The notes below the pieces were generated by a model. It saw only the letters and a list, made by a program, of their open reading frames with translations. It had not been told where the DNA came from and searched no databases. Positions 1 to 6,925 of a stretch of DNA of 16,377 nucleotides are shown here, one piece after another. Both the position numbers and the translations under genes were made by a program. This DNA comes from Lysobacteraceae bacterium (GTDB taxonomy: Bacteria > Pseudomonadota > Gammaproteobacteria > Xanthomonadales > Xanthomonadaceae), in assembly GCA_003505795.1 (NCBI GenBank), contig DNXT01000341.1:1-16377 (forward strand). Reading direction: 5' to 3'. How positions within the stretch are numbered: the stretch's first letter is position 1; every line of letters starts with the position of its first letter.

Positions 1-25
1 CCGGCCGCGCGCCGCGGCGCGCTGA
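1..25 (+). CDS. C-terminal end of an upstream gene (partial)
   Basis: An open frame entering from the left edge ends with a TGA at 23-25 and encodes a short Ala/Arg-rich tail (RPRAAAR). Its stop shares an A with the ATG of nth (TGATG), the usual form of translational coupling. In many gammaproteobacteria nth follows rnf genes, and in Xanthomonas an rnfB-like ferredoxin gene precedes it, so that is a reasonable guess. Seven residues cannot identify a product. Confidence 0.35.
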
Positions 26-660
26 TGACGCGCGCCGAGATCGAGGAGATGTTCTCGCGCCTGCGCGAACTCAATCCGCACCCGACCACCGAGCTGGAGT
101 ACTCGACGCCGTTCGAGCTGCTGGTTGCGGTGATCCTGTCGGCGCAGGCGACCGACGTCGGCGTCAACAAGGCCACGCGCCGGCTGTACCCGGTCGCCAA
201 CACCGCGCAGGCGATCCTCGACCTCGGCGAGGACGGCCTGAAGCGCTACATCTCCACGATCGGCCTGTTCAACGCCAAGGCCAGGAACGTGATCGCCACC
301 TGCCGCATCCTGGTCGAGCAGTACGCCGGGCAGGTGCCGCGCGAGCGCGCCGCCCTGGAGGCGCTGCCGGGGGTCGGCCGCAAGACCGCCAACGTGGTGC
401 TCAACACCGCCTTCGGCGAGCCGACCATGGCGGTGGACACGCACATCTTCCGCGTGTCCAACCGCACCGGCCTGGCGCCCGGCAAGGACGTGCGCGCGGT
501 CGAGGACGCCCTGCTCCGGCGCGTGCCGGCCGAATTCATGCAGGACGCGCACCACTGGCTGATCCTGCACGGCCGCTACGTGTGCAAGGCGCGCAAGCCG
601 GACTGCCCACAATGCGTGATCCGCGACCTGTGCAAGTTCAAGGACAAGACGCCGGGCTGA
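25..660 (+). CDS. nth: Endonuclease III (DNA glycosylase/AP lyase)
   Basis: The 211-aa product is a bifunctional glycosylase that removes oxidised pyrimidines and cleaves the abasic site in base excision repair. The helix-hairpin-helix motif LPGVGRKTANVVL is at residues 114-126 with the catalytic lysine K120, and the catalytic aspartate is D138 in MAVDTHIFR. Four cysteines, C187, C194, C197 and C203, form the C-terminal [4Fe-4S] loop. All of these positions coincide with the E. coli numbering, so the protein is full length and apparently intact. The ATG overlaps the preceding stop (TGATG) and there is no strong ribosome-binding site of its own, so translation is probably coupled to the upstream gene. 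Confidence 0.97.
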   Translation: MTRAEIEEMFSRLRELNPHPTTELEYSTPFELLVAVILSAQATDVGVNKATRRLYPVANTAQAILDLGEDGLKRYISTIGLFNAKARNVIATCRILVEQYAGQVPRERAALEALPGVGRKTANVVLNTAFGEPTMAVDTHIFRVSNRTGLAPGKDVRAVEDALLRRVPAEFMQDAHHWLILHGRYVCKARKPDCPQCVIRDLCKFKDKTPG

Positions 661-681
661 GCGCTGGAAGGGACAAGCGAC

Positions 682-708
682 GTGGGAGGGACTTCGGTCC
701 TCCCGCAC
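682..708. repeat. GTGGGAGGGACTTC-type palindromic repeat, copy 1
   Basis: Imperfect palindrome beginning GTGGGAGGGACTTCGGTCC, just after the nth stop. Related copies lie near 3669-3693 (inverted) and 11997-12020. It looks like a REP-type intergenic repeat and could form a hairpin at the 3' end of the nth transcript. Confidence 0.6.
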
Positions 709-752
709 AGGCCCGCCGTACCGGTGCGCTCCGGACGGCACCCTTTGCCTTT

Positions 753-821
753 CGCAGGAGCGACTTCAGTCGCGAAGGGCGCTACCGGTAAAGCCTCTTC
801 GCGACTGAAGTCGCTCCTGCG
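753..821. repeat. Inverted REP pair (REPIN-like), 25-bp perfect arms
   Basis: The arm at 753-777 is the exact reverse complement of 797-821. The arms are separated by 19 nt containing the palindrome TACCGGTA at 783-790, almost exactly at the centre. Each arm contains AGGAGCGACTTCAGTCGCGA, the core of a widespread Xanthomonadaceae intergenic repeat. Its tail (GTCGCGA...TACCGG) is shared with the GTAG elements near 11868-12125. It sits between the convergent ends of nth and the porin gene and may act as a two-way hairpin. No REP-associated transposase is in the window. Confidence 0.8.
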
Positions 822-899
822 CACGCCGAGGGCACCGGCGCGGCAACGACGACGGAGGGCCAAAGCCCGCCGCCGCGTGACCGGGATCGCGCCGGACGA

Positions 900-2144
900 T
901 CAGAACTGCACGTCGCCGAAGACGCCGAACTCCTTGGTCTCCAGCTCGCTGGAGGTCTCGGCCTTGGTCTGCTTGTACACCGTGGCCAGCTTGATGCCCT
1001 TGGTGATCGGGAACTCGACGCCCAGGTGGTAGTAGGTGTTCTGGTAGTCCGGGTTCACCTGCTTGCTGGTATCGGTCTTGTCGTAGCGGCCGAACGCGGT
1101 GATGCCGCTCTCGGTCAGCGCCGCGCTGGCCCACAGCGACCAGCCCTGCGCCTTGTCGTCGGCGACGTTGGTCACCGCCCAGTTCTTGGCCTGGAACCAC
1201 TCGCCGCCGAAGCGGAACTTCGACGAGGCGTACGCCGCCATCGCGTTGATGCGCTCGGCGGTGTGCGGCGGGTCGACCAGTTCGGTCTCCAGGCCGCGCT
1301 TGCCGGAATAGCCGCCCACACCGATGATCGTGTTCGCGGTGGGGGCGTAGCCGACGCGCGCCTCGAAATCGACGCCCTTGCTGCGGCTCGGATTGCGGTA
1401 GCCGCGGCCGTTGCTGATCGACGCGGCGTAGTTGAAGCCGTTGCTCTCGCCGCCGGCATGCACGCCCCAGTCCGCCGAGGTGCCGTACGACAGGCGGTCG
1501 ACGAGCAGGTTCTGCACGTAGCGGAAGCCGGCGTACTTCTCGACGAACGGGATCCACGGCGCATCGGCCGCACCGGCGCGCAGGAACAGTTCGTCGCCGA
1601 ACTTGGCCTGCACGTAGGCCTTCTTGATGAAGACCTCGACGCTGTTGGCCTGGTTGACCGAACCGCCCGTGCCCGGGGTGATCGACAGGTACTGGGCGTC
1701 GGTGGTCAGGTTGGCCGACCAGATGTCGTTGAAGGCGTGGTCGAAGGTCAGATAGAAGCGGGTGACGTCGAAACCGGTGCCGCTGCTGGCGGTCTTGGTG
1801 CCGTTGTTCTTCTGGTCGATGCTGGTCGCGTCGAAGAAGATGCGCCCGCCGACCTTGGTGTCGTTGACCAGCTTGGACAGCTTGTCGACCTTGGCCGTGG
1901 TGGCCTGCGAGGCCTCGACGGCCTGCGCCTGCACCACGTTGACCTCGGACTGCGCGTCGGACTGCGCCTGCAGCGACTCGGACTGCGCCTGCAGCTGCTG
2001 CACCTGGCTCTGCAGCGCGGCGATCTGCGCCTGCAGCTGTTCGAGTTGGGCGGCGGTCACCGGCGGATTGGCGGCGAAGGTATCGGGCGCTGCCGCCAGA
2101 CCGAGGCTGGCGAGGATCGCCGTGGCAAGCAAATGGGAACGCAT
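900..2144 (-). CDS. Phosphate-selective porin (OprO/OprP family)
   Basis: The 414-aa outer-membrane protein probably forms an anion/phosphate-selective beta-barrel. It starts MRSHLLATAILASLGLAAA with a likely signal peptidase site after TFA (residue 24). A Gln/Leu-rich coiled coil follows (about residues 31-80, repeats of LQAQ). The rest looks like alternating amphipathic strands ending in phenylalanine (GVFGDVQF), the usual C-terminal signal for barrel assembly. The chosen ATG has GGAGAG seven bases upstream; an ATG five codons earlier has no such site and would put acidic and polar residues before the signal peptide. The gene is divergent from pstS, with PhoB-box-like repeats between them, so induction under phosphate starvation is inferred. 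The family call rests on context, coiled coil plus barrel layout, and recognised family style. Confidence 0.85.
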   Translation of the reverse strand: MRSHLLATAILASLGLAAAPDTFAANPPVTAAQLEQLQAQIAALQSQVQQLQAQSESLQAQSDAQSEVNVVQAQAVEASQATTAKVDKLSKLVNDTKVGGRIFFDATSIDQKNNGTKTASSGTGFDVTRFYLTFDHAFNDIWSANLTTDAQYLSITPGTGGSVNQANSVEVFIKKAYVQAKFGDELFLRAGAADAPWIPFVEKYAGFRYVQNLLVDRLSYGTSADWGVHAGGESNGFNYAASISNGRGYRNPSRSKGVDFEARVGYAPTANTIIGVGGYSGKRGLETELVDPPHTAERINAMAAYASSKFRFGGEWFQAKNWAVTNVADDKAQGWSLWASAALTESGITAFGRYDKTDTSKQVNPDYQNTYYHLGVEFPITKGIKLATVYKQTKAETSSELETKEFGVFGDVQF

Positions 2145-2151
2145 CTGGGAT

Positions 2152-2157
2152 CTCTCC
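2152..2157 (-). promoter_or_regulatory. Ribosome-binding site that sets the porin start
   Basis: GGAGAG on the - strand lies seven bases before the ATG at 2144. It overlaps the alternative upstream ATG at 2159, which therefore is unlikely to be the start. Confidence 0.7.
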
Positions 2158-2229
2158 ATGGGTGGAATGGCTCACGTGAGCCCGCGCCGGCGGTGCGAAA
2201 AACGCCGACGCGGACGTTTTGTGAAGATT

Positions 2230-2269
2230 CCGTCAAGAACATGACAGTCCCGAGTCACCCGCATGACCG
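2230..2269 (-). promoter_or_regulatory. PhoB-box-like 11-bp-phased repeats upstream of the porin
   Basis: Read on the - strand, four heptamers occur at exact 11-bp spacing: CGGTCAT (2269-2263), GTGACTC (2258-2252), CTGTCAT (2247-2241) and TTGACGG (2236-2230). The first and third match the PhoB half-site CTGTCAT well and the other two poorly. The phasing is the known geometry of PhoB binding. The array ends 86 bases before the porin ATG. Confidence 0.6.
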
Positions 2270-2295
2270 AACCAAGACGCCGCGCAAATCGCGCG

Positions 2296-2313
2296 CTGTC
2301 ATCGAACGGTCAT
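2296..2313 (+). promoter_or_regulatory. Pho box upstream of pstS1
   Basis: CTGTCAT at 2296-2302, a four-base spacer CGAA, then CGGTCAT at 2307-2313. This fits the 18-bp two-half-site Pho box almost perfectly. It lies 93 bases before the pstS1 ATG, so PhoB~P activation of pstS1 is strongly suggested. No convincing -10 hexamer could be fixed by eye. Confidence 0.8.
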
Positions 2314-2405
2314 CGGTATTTCGTCAAAGCTTCACAGGCGCGCATTGCAATGGCGCGGCTGCCGGCCACCCGCCGGCCAACCACCCTTTCAGGAGCCACT
2401 TCGCG

Positions 2406-3419
2406 ATGCTTTCCCTCAAATACCGCCTGCTGGCAGGTGCCGCCGCCGCCTCGTTCGCCCTGCTCGCGCAGGCTGCCGACATCACCGGCGCGGGTGCCTC
2501 CTTCATCTACCCGGTGATGTCCAAGTGGTCGGCCGACTACGCCGGCGCCACCGGCAACAAGGTCAACTACCAGTCGATCGGCTCCGGTGGCGGCATCGCC
2601 CAGATCAAGGCCGGCACCGTCGACTTCGGTTCCTCCGACGCGCCGCTGAAGCCGGAAGAACTGGGCGCGTCCGGGCTGGCGCAGTTCCCGTCGGTGATCG
2701 GCGGCGTGGTGCCGGTGATCAACGTGCAGGGCATCCAGCCGGGCGTGCTCAAGCTCGACGGCCCGACCCTGGCCGGCATCTTCCTGGGCAAGATCACCAA
2801 GTGGAACGATCCGGCCATCGCCGCGCTCAACGGCGGCCTGGCCCTGCCCGACGCCAAGATCACCGTCGTGCACCGCTCCGACGGCTCGGGCACCAGCTTC
2901 AACTACACCAACTACCTGTCCAAGGTCAGCCCGGAGTGGAAGAGCAAAGTCGGCGAAGGCACCACGGTACAGTGGCCGGTCGGCATCGGCGGCAAGGGCA
3001 ACGAGGGCGTGGCCGCCTACGTCAAGCAGATCCGCGGCGGCATCGGCTACGTCGAGCTGGCCTACGCGCTGCAGAACAAGATGTCCTACGCGCAGCTGAA
3101 GAACGCCGCCGGCCAGTACGTGAAGCCGAGCGACGAGACCTTCGCCGCCGCCGCGGCCAGCGCCGACTGGGCCAACGCCAAGGACTTCTACCTGGTCATC
3201 ACCAACGCCCCCGGCGCCAATGCCTGGCCGATCACCGCCACCAACTTCATCCTGGTGCGCAAGAAGTCCAAGCCCGCCAGCCTGAAGAACACCACCGACT
3301 TCTTCCGCTGGATCTACGCCAACGGCGACGCGCAGGCCAAGCAGCTCGACTACGTGCCGCTGCCGGACCCGCTGGTCAAGCAGATCGAGGCCTACTGGTC
3401 CAGGACCCTGGCCAACTGA
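2406..3419 (+). CDS. pstS: Phosphate ABC transporter periplasmic binding protein PstS (copy 1, soluble)
   Basis: The 337-aa protein captures phosphate in the periplasm and delivers it to PstCAB. The signal peptide is MLSLKYRLLAGAAAASFALLAQA with cleavage likely after residue 23. Phosphate-binding segments are GAGASFIYP (28-36), SIGSGGG (57-63), DFGSSD (73-78) and HRSDGSGTSFN (156-166). AGGAG at 2391-2395 lies ten bases before the ATG, and the frame is open far upstream without signal-like sequence, so this start is preferred. A Pho box lies upstream and a strong terminator directly downstream, so this copy can be expressed alone, in excess over the permease genes. A second, closely similar pstS follows at 3856. 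Confidence 0.96.
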   Translation: MLSLKYRLLAGAAAASFALLAQAADITGAGASFIYPVMSKWSADYAGATGNKVNYQSIGSGGGIAQIKAGTVDFGSSDAPLKPEELGASGLAQFPSVIGGVVPVINVQGIQPGVLKLDGPTLAGIFLGKITKWNDPAIAALNGGLALPDAKITVVHRSDGSGTSFNYTNYLSKVSPEWKSKVGEGTTVQWPVGIGGKGNEGVAAYVKQIRGGIGYVELAYALQNKMSYAQLKNAAGQYVKPSDETFAAAAASADWANAKDFYLVITNAPGANAWPITATNFILVRKKSKPASLKNTTDFFRWIYANGDAQAKQLDYVPLPDPLVKQIEAYWSRTLAN

Positions 3420-3425
3420 GCAAGA

Positions 3426-3489
3426 CCGGCGGAGTCCTCTCCCCTCCGCCGGCCCCCGAGGCGCGGACCGCAAGGTCCGCGTCTTTTTT
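3426..3489 (+). terminator. Tandem hairpin intrinsic terminator after pstS1
   Basis: A first hairpin pairs CCGGCGGAG (3426-3434) with CTCCGCCGG (3444-3452). A second pairs CGCGGACC (3462-3469) with GGTCCGCG (3474-3481) across a GCAA loop and is followed by TTTTTT at 3484-3489. The second is a textbook Rho-independent terminator. It makes pstS1 a separate unit from pstS2-pstCAB-phoU. Confidence 0.9.
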
Positions 3490-3774
3490 GCGAGTCCCCC
3501 GCAACAGCCCGCGCGTCCATGGCGGGATCACGAGGCCCCGCTCGTATGAGGCGGCGGCCCGCGGACCTCACCGCGCCGCAGTGGAATCGGCCGGCCCGTG
3601 TGCATGGCGCGCCGCTGCGCGATCTCAGGGATCTGCGGGCTTTTGCAGAGGATCTGCATAAGGCCCGTCGGGACTGAAGTCCCTCCCACAAGGCCCGCCA
3701 CCTCGGCGACAAGACCGGCTCGGGGAGGATCATCGAGCGAGATGGGCCGCACGCGGCCGCACCGCCCGCCGCCC
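3490..3774. other. Gene-free part of the pstS1-pstS2 interval
   Basis: The 436-base interval 3420-3855 contains no credible gene. Besides the terminator, one palindromic repeat and the Pho box listed separately, I see only GC-rich sequence, with the octamer GGATCTGC occurring twice near 3628-3660. Short frames on both strands lack a ribosome-binding site and recognisable protein character. Confidence 0.6.
3669..3693. repeat. GTGGGAGGGACTTC-type palindromic repeat, copy 2 (inverted)
   Basis: On the - strand this reads CTTGTGGGAGGGACTTCAG and continues TCCCGAC. It matches the copy at 11995-12014 closely, including the CTTGTGG flank. It lies between the pstS1 terminator and the Pho box of pstS2. 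Confidence 0.65.
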
Positions 3775-3792
3775 CTGTCATGAGCATGTAAC
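3775..3792 (+). promoter_or_regulatory. Pho box upstream of pstS2-pstCAB-phoU
   Basis: CTGTCAT (3775-3781), spacer GAGC, then ATGTAAC (3786-3792). The second half fits the looser PhoB half-site CTGT(C/A)A(C/T). A weaker third repeat, ACATCAT, follows in phase at 3797-3803. The region is locally AT-rich, unlike its surroundings, and lies 64 bases before the pstS2 ATG. Confidence 0.75.
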
Positions 3793-3855
3793 AAAAACAT
3801 CATTTCATAGCGTCGTCCGCCGGGCATCCCGGCCACATACCGCTATGGAGCCACC

Positions 3856-4953
3856 ATGAAACTGCAGTCGGCCGGCCTTGCCGCCCTGTCCCTGGCCATC
3901 GCCCTGGCGATGACCGCCTGCAAGCCGGGCAACGATGCCCAGCCTGCCGCCGACGCGGCCCCCGGTTCCGGCAGCGCCGCCGCGCCTGTCGCCGGCGACG
4001 CCAAGGTCGCGGAGATCTCCGGCGCCGGCGCCTCGTTCATCTACCCGCTGGTGTCGAAGTGGTCGGCCGACTACAACGCCGCCACCGGCAACAAGATCAA
4101 CTACCAGTCGATCGGCTCCGGCGGCGGCATCGCCCAGATCAAGGCCGGCACCGTCGACTTCGGCTCCTCCGACAAGCCGCTGGACAGCGACGAACTGGCC
4201 CAGGCCGGGCTCGGCCAGTTCCCGTCGGCGATCGGCGGCGTGGTGCCGGTGGTCAACATCGAGGGCCTGGAAGCGGGCAAGCTGCGCCTGACCGGTCCGC
4301 TGCTGGCCGACATCTTCCTGGGCAAGGTCACCGCCTGGAACGATCCGGCGATCGCCGCCGCCAACCCGGACCTGAAGCTGCCCGACGGCAAGATCAACCT
4401 GGTGCACCGCTCCGACGGCTCGGGCACCAGCTTCAACTTCACCAACTACCTGTCCAAGGTCAGCCCGGAATGGAAGACCAAGGTCGGCGAAGGCACCTCG
4501 GTGCAGTGGCCCGGCGGCGTCGGCGGCAAGGGCAACGAGGGCGTGGCCTCGTACGTGCAGCAGATCAAGGGCTCGATCGGCTACGTCGAGCTGGCCTACG
4601 CGCTGCAGAACAACATGCCGTACGCCGCGCTGCAGAACGCCGCCGGCACATGGGTGCAGCCCGGCGCCGAATCGTTCGCCGCCGCCGCGGCCAGCGCCGA
4701 CTGGGCCAATGCCAAGGACTTCAACCTGGTGATCACCAACGCGCCCGGCGAGCAGGCCTGGCCGATCACCGCCACCAACTTCATGCTGATGCCCAAGCAG
4801 CCCAAGGACGCCGAGCGCTCCAAGGCGACGCTGGCGTTCTTCAAGTGGGCGTTCGAGAGCGGCCAGGCCCAGGCCAACGAGCTGCACTACGTGCCGCTGC
4901 CGCCGGAACTGGTGCAGCAGATCGAGGCCTACTGGGGCAGCGAGTTCAAGTGA
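3856..4953 (+). CDS. pstS: Phosphate ABC transporter binding protein PstS (copy 2, lipoprotein)
   Basis: The 365-aa phosphate-binding protein is a paralogue of the 2406-3419 product. It differs at the N-terminus: MKLQSAGLAALSLAIALA is followed by the lipobox MTAC, with lipidation expected on C22, then an Ala/Pro/Gly-rich linker to about residue 50. The binding motifs are GAGASFIYP (56-64), SIGSGGG (85-91), DFGSSD (101-106) and HRSDGSGTSFN (184-194). Residue +2 is Lys rather than Asp, so inner-membrane retention is not signalled by the E. coli rule. GGAG five bases before the ATG sets the start. It heads the unit with pstCAB and phoU and has its own Pho box. Membrane tethering would keep phosphate-loaded protein near the cell surface or the permease; which one is unknown. 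Confidence 0.95.
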   Translation: MKLQSAGLAALSLAIALAMTACKPGNDAQPAADAAPGSGSAAAPVAGDAKVAEISGAGASFIYPLVSKWSADYNAATGNKINYQSIGSGGGIAQIKAGTVDFGSSDKPLDSDELAQAGLGQFPSAIGGVVPVVNIEGLEAGKLRLTGPLLADIFLGKVTAWNDPAIAAANPDLKLPDGKINLVHRSDGSGTSFNFTNYLSKVSPEWKTKVGEGTSVQWPGGVGGKGNEGVASYVQQIKGSIGYVELAYALQNNMPYAALQNAAGTWVQPGAESFAAAAASADWANAKDFNLVITNAPGEQAWPITATNFMLMPKQPKDAERSKATLAFFKWAFESGQAQANELHYVPLPPELVQQIEAYWGSEFK

Positions 4954-4960
4954 CGAGGAC

Positions 4961-4985
4961 GCGCCCGCCGCAGCCCGGCGGGCGC
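4961..4985 (+). other. Stable stem-loop between pstS2 and pstC
   Basis: GCGCCCGCCG (4961-4970) pairs perfectly with CGGCGGGCGC (4976-4985) around a five-base loop, eight bases after the pstS2 stop. There is no U-tract, so it is more likely an mRNA-protecting or partial-attenuation hairpin than a full terminator. Such an element would lower permease expression relative to the binding protein. A second weaker inverted repeat follows (GACGC 4991-4995 with GCGTC 5006-5010). Confidence 0.6.
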
Positions 4986-5067
4986 CTTCCGACGCGGCGC
5001 CGCCGGCGTCGCGTCGCCCCGAACCTTCCAGCACCCAGCGCGACCTGCGAGTGACGAGCCCAATCGA

Positions 5068-6042
5068 ATGAACGCCACTGTCATTCCCGAAGCGATGCAT
5101 GCCCCGAGCGGCCGCGACCTGCGCGATGCGCGCGCCGACCGCTTCTTCAGGCTGGCACTGACCGCCACCGTCGTGTTCGTGCTGGTCGCCCTGGCCAGCG
5201 CCGCGCTGTCGATGCTGTGGGGCGGCCGCCATGCGCTGCAGGCGCAGGGTCTGAGCTTCTTCTATTCCGCCGACTGGAATCCGGTCGAGAACAGGTACGG
5301 CGCGCTGGCGCCGATCTACGGCACCCTGGTCACCGCGCTGATCGCGATGCTGATCGCGGTGCCGGTGAGCTTCGGCATCGCCTTCTTCCTGACCGAGGTC
5401 GCGCCGCGCTGGCTGCGCGGGCCGGTCGGCACCGCGATCGAGCTGCTGGCCGGCATCCCCTCGATCATCTACGGCATGTGGGGCCTGTTCGTGCTGGTGC
5501 CGGTGATGACCGAGTACGTCACCCCGTTCCTCAACGACCGCCTCGGCACGCTGCCGCTGATCGGCCCGCTGTTCCAGGGTCCGCCGCTGGGCATCGGCAT
5601 GCTCACCGCCGGCTTCGTGCTGGCGATCATGGTGATCCCGTTCATCTCCTCGGTGATGCGCGAGGTGTTCCTGACCGTGCCGACCCGGTTGAAGGAGTCG
5701 GCCTACGCGCTCGGCTCGACCAAGTGGGAGGTGAGCTGGGACATCGTGCTGCCCTACACCCGCTCGGCGGTGATCGGCGGGATCTTCCTCGGCCTGGGCC
5801 GTGCGCTCGGCGAGACCATGGCGGTCGCGTTCGTGATCGGCAACACCGTGCGCCTGTCGCCGTCGCTGCTGGAGCCGGGCACCACCATCGCCGCGCTGAT
5901 CGCCAACGACTTCGGCGAAGCCACCGAGACCTACCGCTCGGCACTGCTGCTGCTCGGTTTCGTGCTGTTCATCGTCACCTTCGTGGTGCTGGCGATCGCC
6001 CGCCTGATGCTGATGCAGCTTTCGCGCAGGGAGGGCAACTGA
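5068..6042 (+). CDS. pstC: Phosphate ABC transporter permease PstC
   Basis: The 324-aa inner-membrane subunit forms the phosphate channel with PstA. Six hydrophobic segments are visible near residues 27-50, 82-108, 124-146, 172-195, 232-258 and 290-315. The EAA loop that docks with PstB is ESAYALGSTKWEVSWDIVLP (210-229), followed by GLGRALGETMAVAF. The conserved NPVENRYGALAPIYGTL stretch lies near 71-87. The start is less certain than the rest: the ribosome-binding site before 5068 is weak, and an in-frame ATG at residue 10 is possible. The stop overlaps the pstA start (TGATG). Confidence 0.96.
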   Translation: MNATVIPEAMHAPSGRDLRDARADRFFRLALTATVVFVLVALASAALSMLWGGRHALQAQGLSFFYSADWNPVENRYGALAPIYGTLVTALIAMLIAVPVSFGIAFFLTEVAPRWLRGPVGTAIELLAGIPSIIYGMWGLFVLVPVMTEYVTPFLNDRLGTLPLIGPLFQGPPLGIGMLTAGFVLAIMVIPFISSVMREVFLTVPTRLKESAYALGSTKWEVSWDIVLPYTRSAVIGGIFLGLGRALGETMAVAFVIGNTVRLSPSLLEPGTTIAALIANDFGEATETYRSALLLLGFVLFIVTFVVLAIARLMLMQLSRREGN

Positions 6043-6908
6043 TGTCCGGCAACGTCTCCGACCGCCTGTACGGCCGCCGCCGCGTCGTCAACGCGGTGGC
6101 GCTGGCGCTGTCCTGCGCCACCGCCGTGTTCGGCCTGTTCTTCCTCGGCTGGATCCTGTGGACGCTGGTGGCCAAGGGCATCGCCGGCATCGGCCTGGAC
6201 CTGTTCACCCGGATGACCCCGCCGCCGATGCAGGAAGGCGGTTTGGCCAACGCGTTCTTCGGCAGTGCCGTCATGTGCGGCCTGGCGATCGCCATCGGCA
6301 CGCCGCTGGGCGTGCTCGCCGGCACCTGGCTGGCCGAGTACGGCAATGCGCGCAAGGCCGGCACGGTGGTGCGCTTCGTCAACGACATCCTGCTGTCGGC
6401 GCCGTCGATCGTGCTCGGCCTGTTCGTCTACACCCTGTACGTGATGCAGACCGGCGGCCGCTTCTCCGCCTTCGCCGGCGCGCTGTCGCTGGCCTTCATC
6501 GTGCTGCCGGTGGTGGTGCGCACCACCGACGAGATGCTGCGGCTGGTGCCGTCGCAGATGCGCGAGGCGGCGCTGTCGCTGGGCATCCCGCAGTGGAAGG
6601 TGATCGTGCAGGTGCTGTACCGCAGCGCCTCGGCCGGCATCGTCACCGGCATCCTGCTGGCCCTGGCGAGGATCAGCGGCGAGACCGCGCCGCTGCTGTT
6701 CACCGCGTTCGGCAACCAGTACTGGAACAGCAACGTGTTCCAGCCGATGGCCAGCGTGCCGGTGGTGATGAACCAGTTCGCCGGCAGCCCCTACGAGTCG
6801 TGGCAGGTGCTGGCCTGGGCCGGCGCGCTGGTGCTGACCGTGTTCGTGCTGCTGGTCAGCCTCTCCGCCCGCGGCCTGCTGCTGCGGAACAAGATCTCCA
6901 ACGATTGA
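6042..6908 (+). CDS. pstA: Phosphate ABC transporter permease PstA
   Basis: The 288-aa second permease half has hydrophobic segments near residues 18-43, 70-95, 112-135, 142-160, 198-222 and 255-278. The EAA loop is EAALSLGIPQWKVIVQVLYR (175-194), followed by LLALARISGETAPLLFTAFG (205-224), a stretch typical of PstA. AGGGAGG at 6028-6034 lies seven bases before the ATG, and the ATG overlaps the pstC stop by one base, so the two subunits are translationally coupled. The interval to pstB is only 17 bases. Confidence 0.97.
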   Translation: MSGNVSDRLYGRRRVVNAVALALSCATAVFGLFFLGWILWTLVAKGIAGIGLDLFTRMTPPPMQEGGLANAFFGSAVMCGLAIAIGTPLGVLAGTWLAEYGNARKAGTVVRFVNDILLSAPSIVLGLFVYTLYVMQTGGRFSAFAGALSLAFIVLPVVVRTTDEMLRLVPSQMREAALSLGIPQWKVIVQVLYRSASAGIVTGILLALARISGETAPLLFTAFGNQYWNSNVFQPMASVPVVMNQFAGSPYESWQVLAWAGALVLTVFVLLVSLSARGLLLRNKISND

Positions 6909-6925
6909 CCTGTCCGGGAAACGAC

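Noticed and set aside
1026..2405. A long in-frame extension upstream of pstS1 on the + strand
   Set aside because: It is antisense to the porin gene and would bury the PstS1 signal peptide and the Pho box inside a coding sequence.
3805..5232. A 475-codon open frame on the - strand opposite pstS2
   Set aside because: It has a Gly/Val/Leu/Arg-rich composition typical of antisense shadows, no ribosome-binding site, and fully overlaps pstS2 and its Pho-linked leader.
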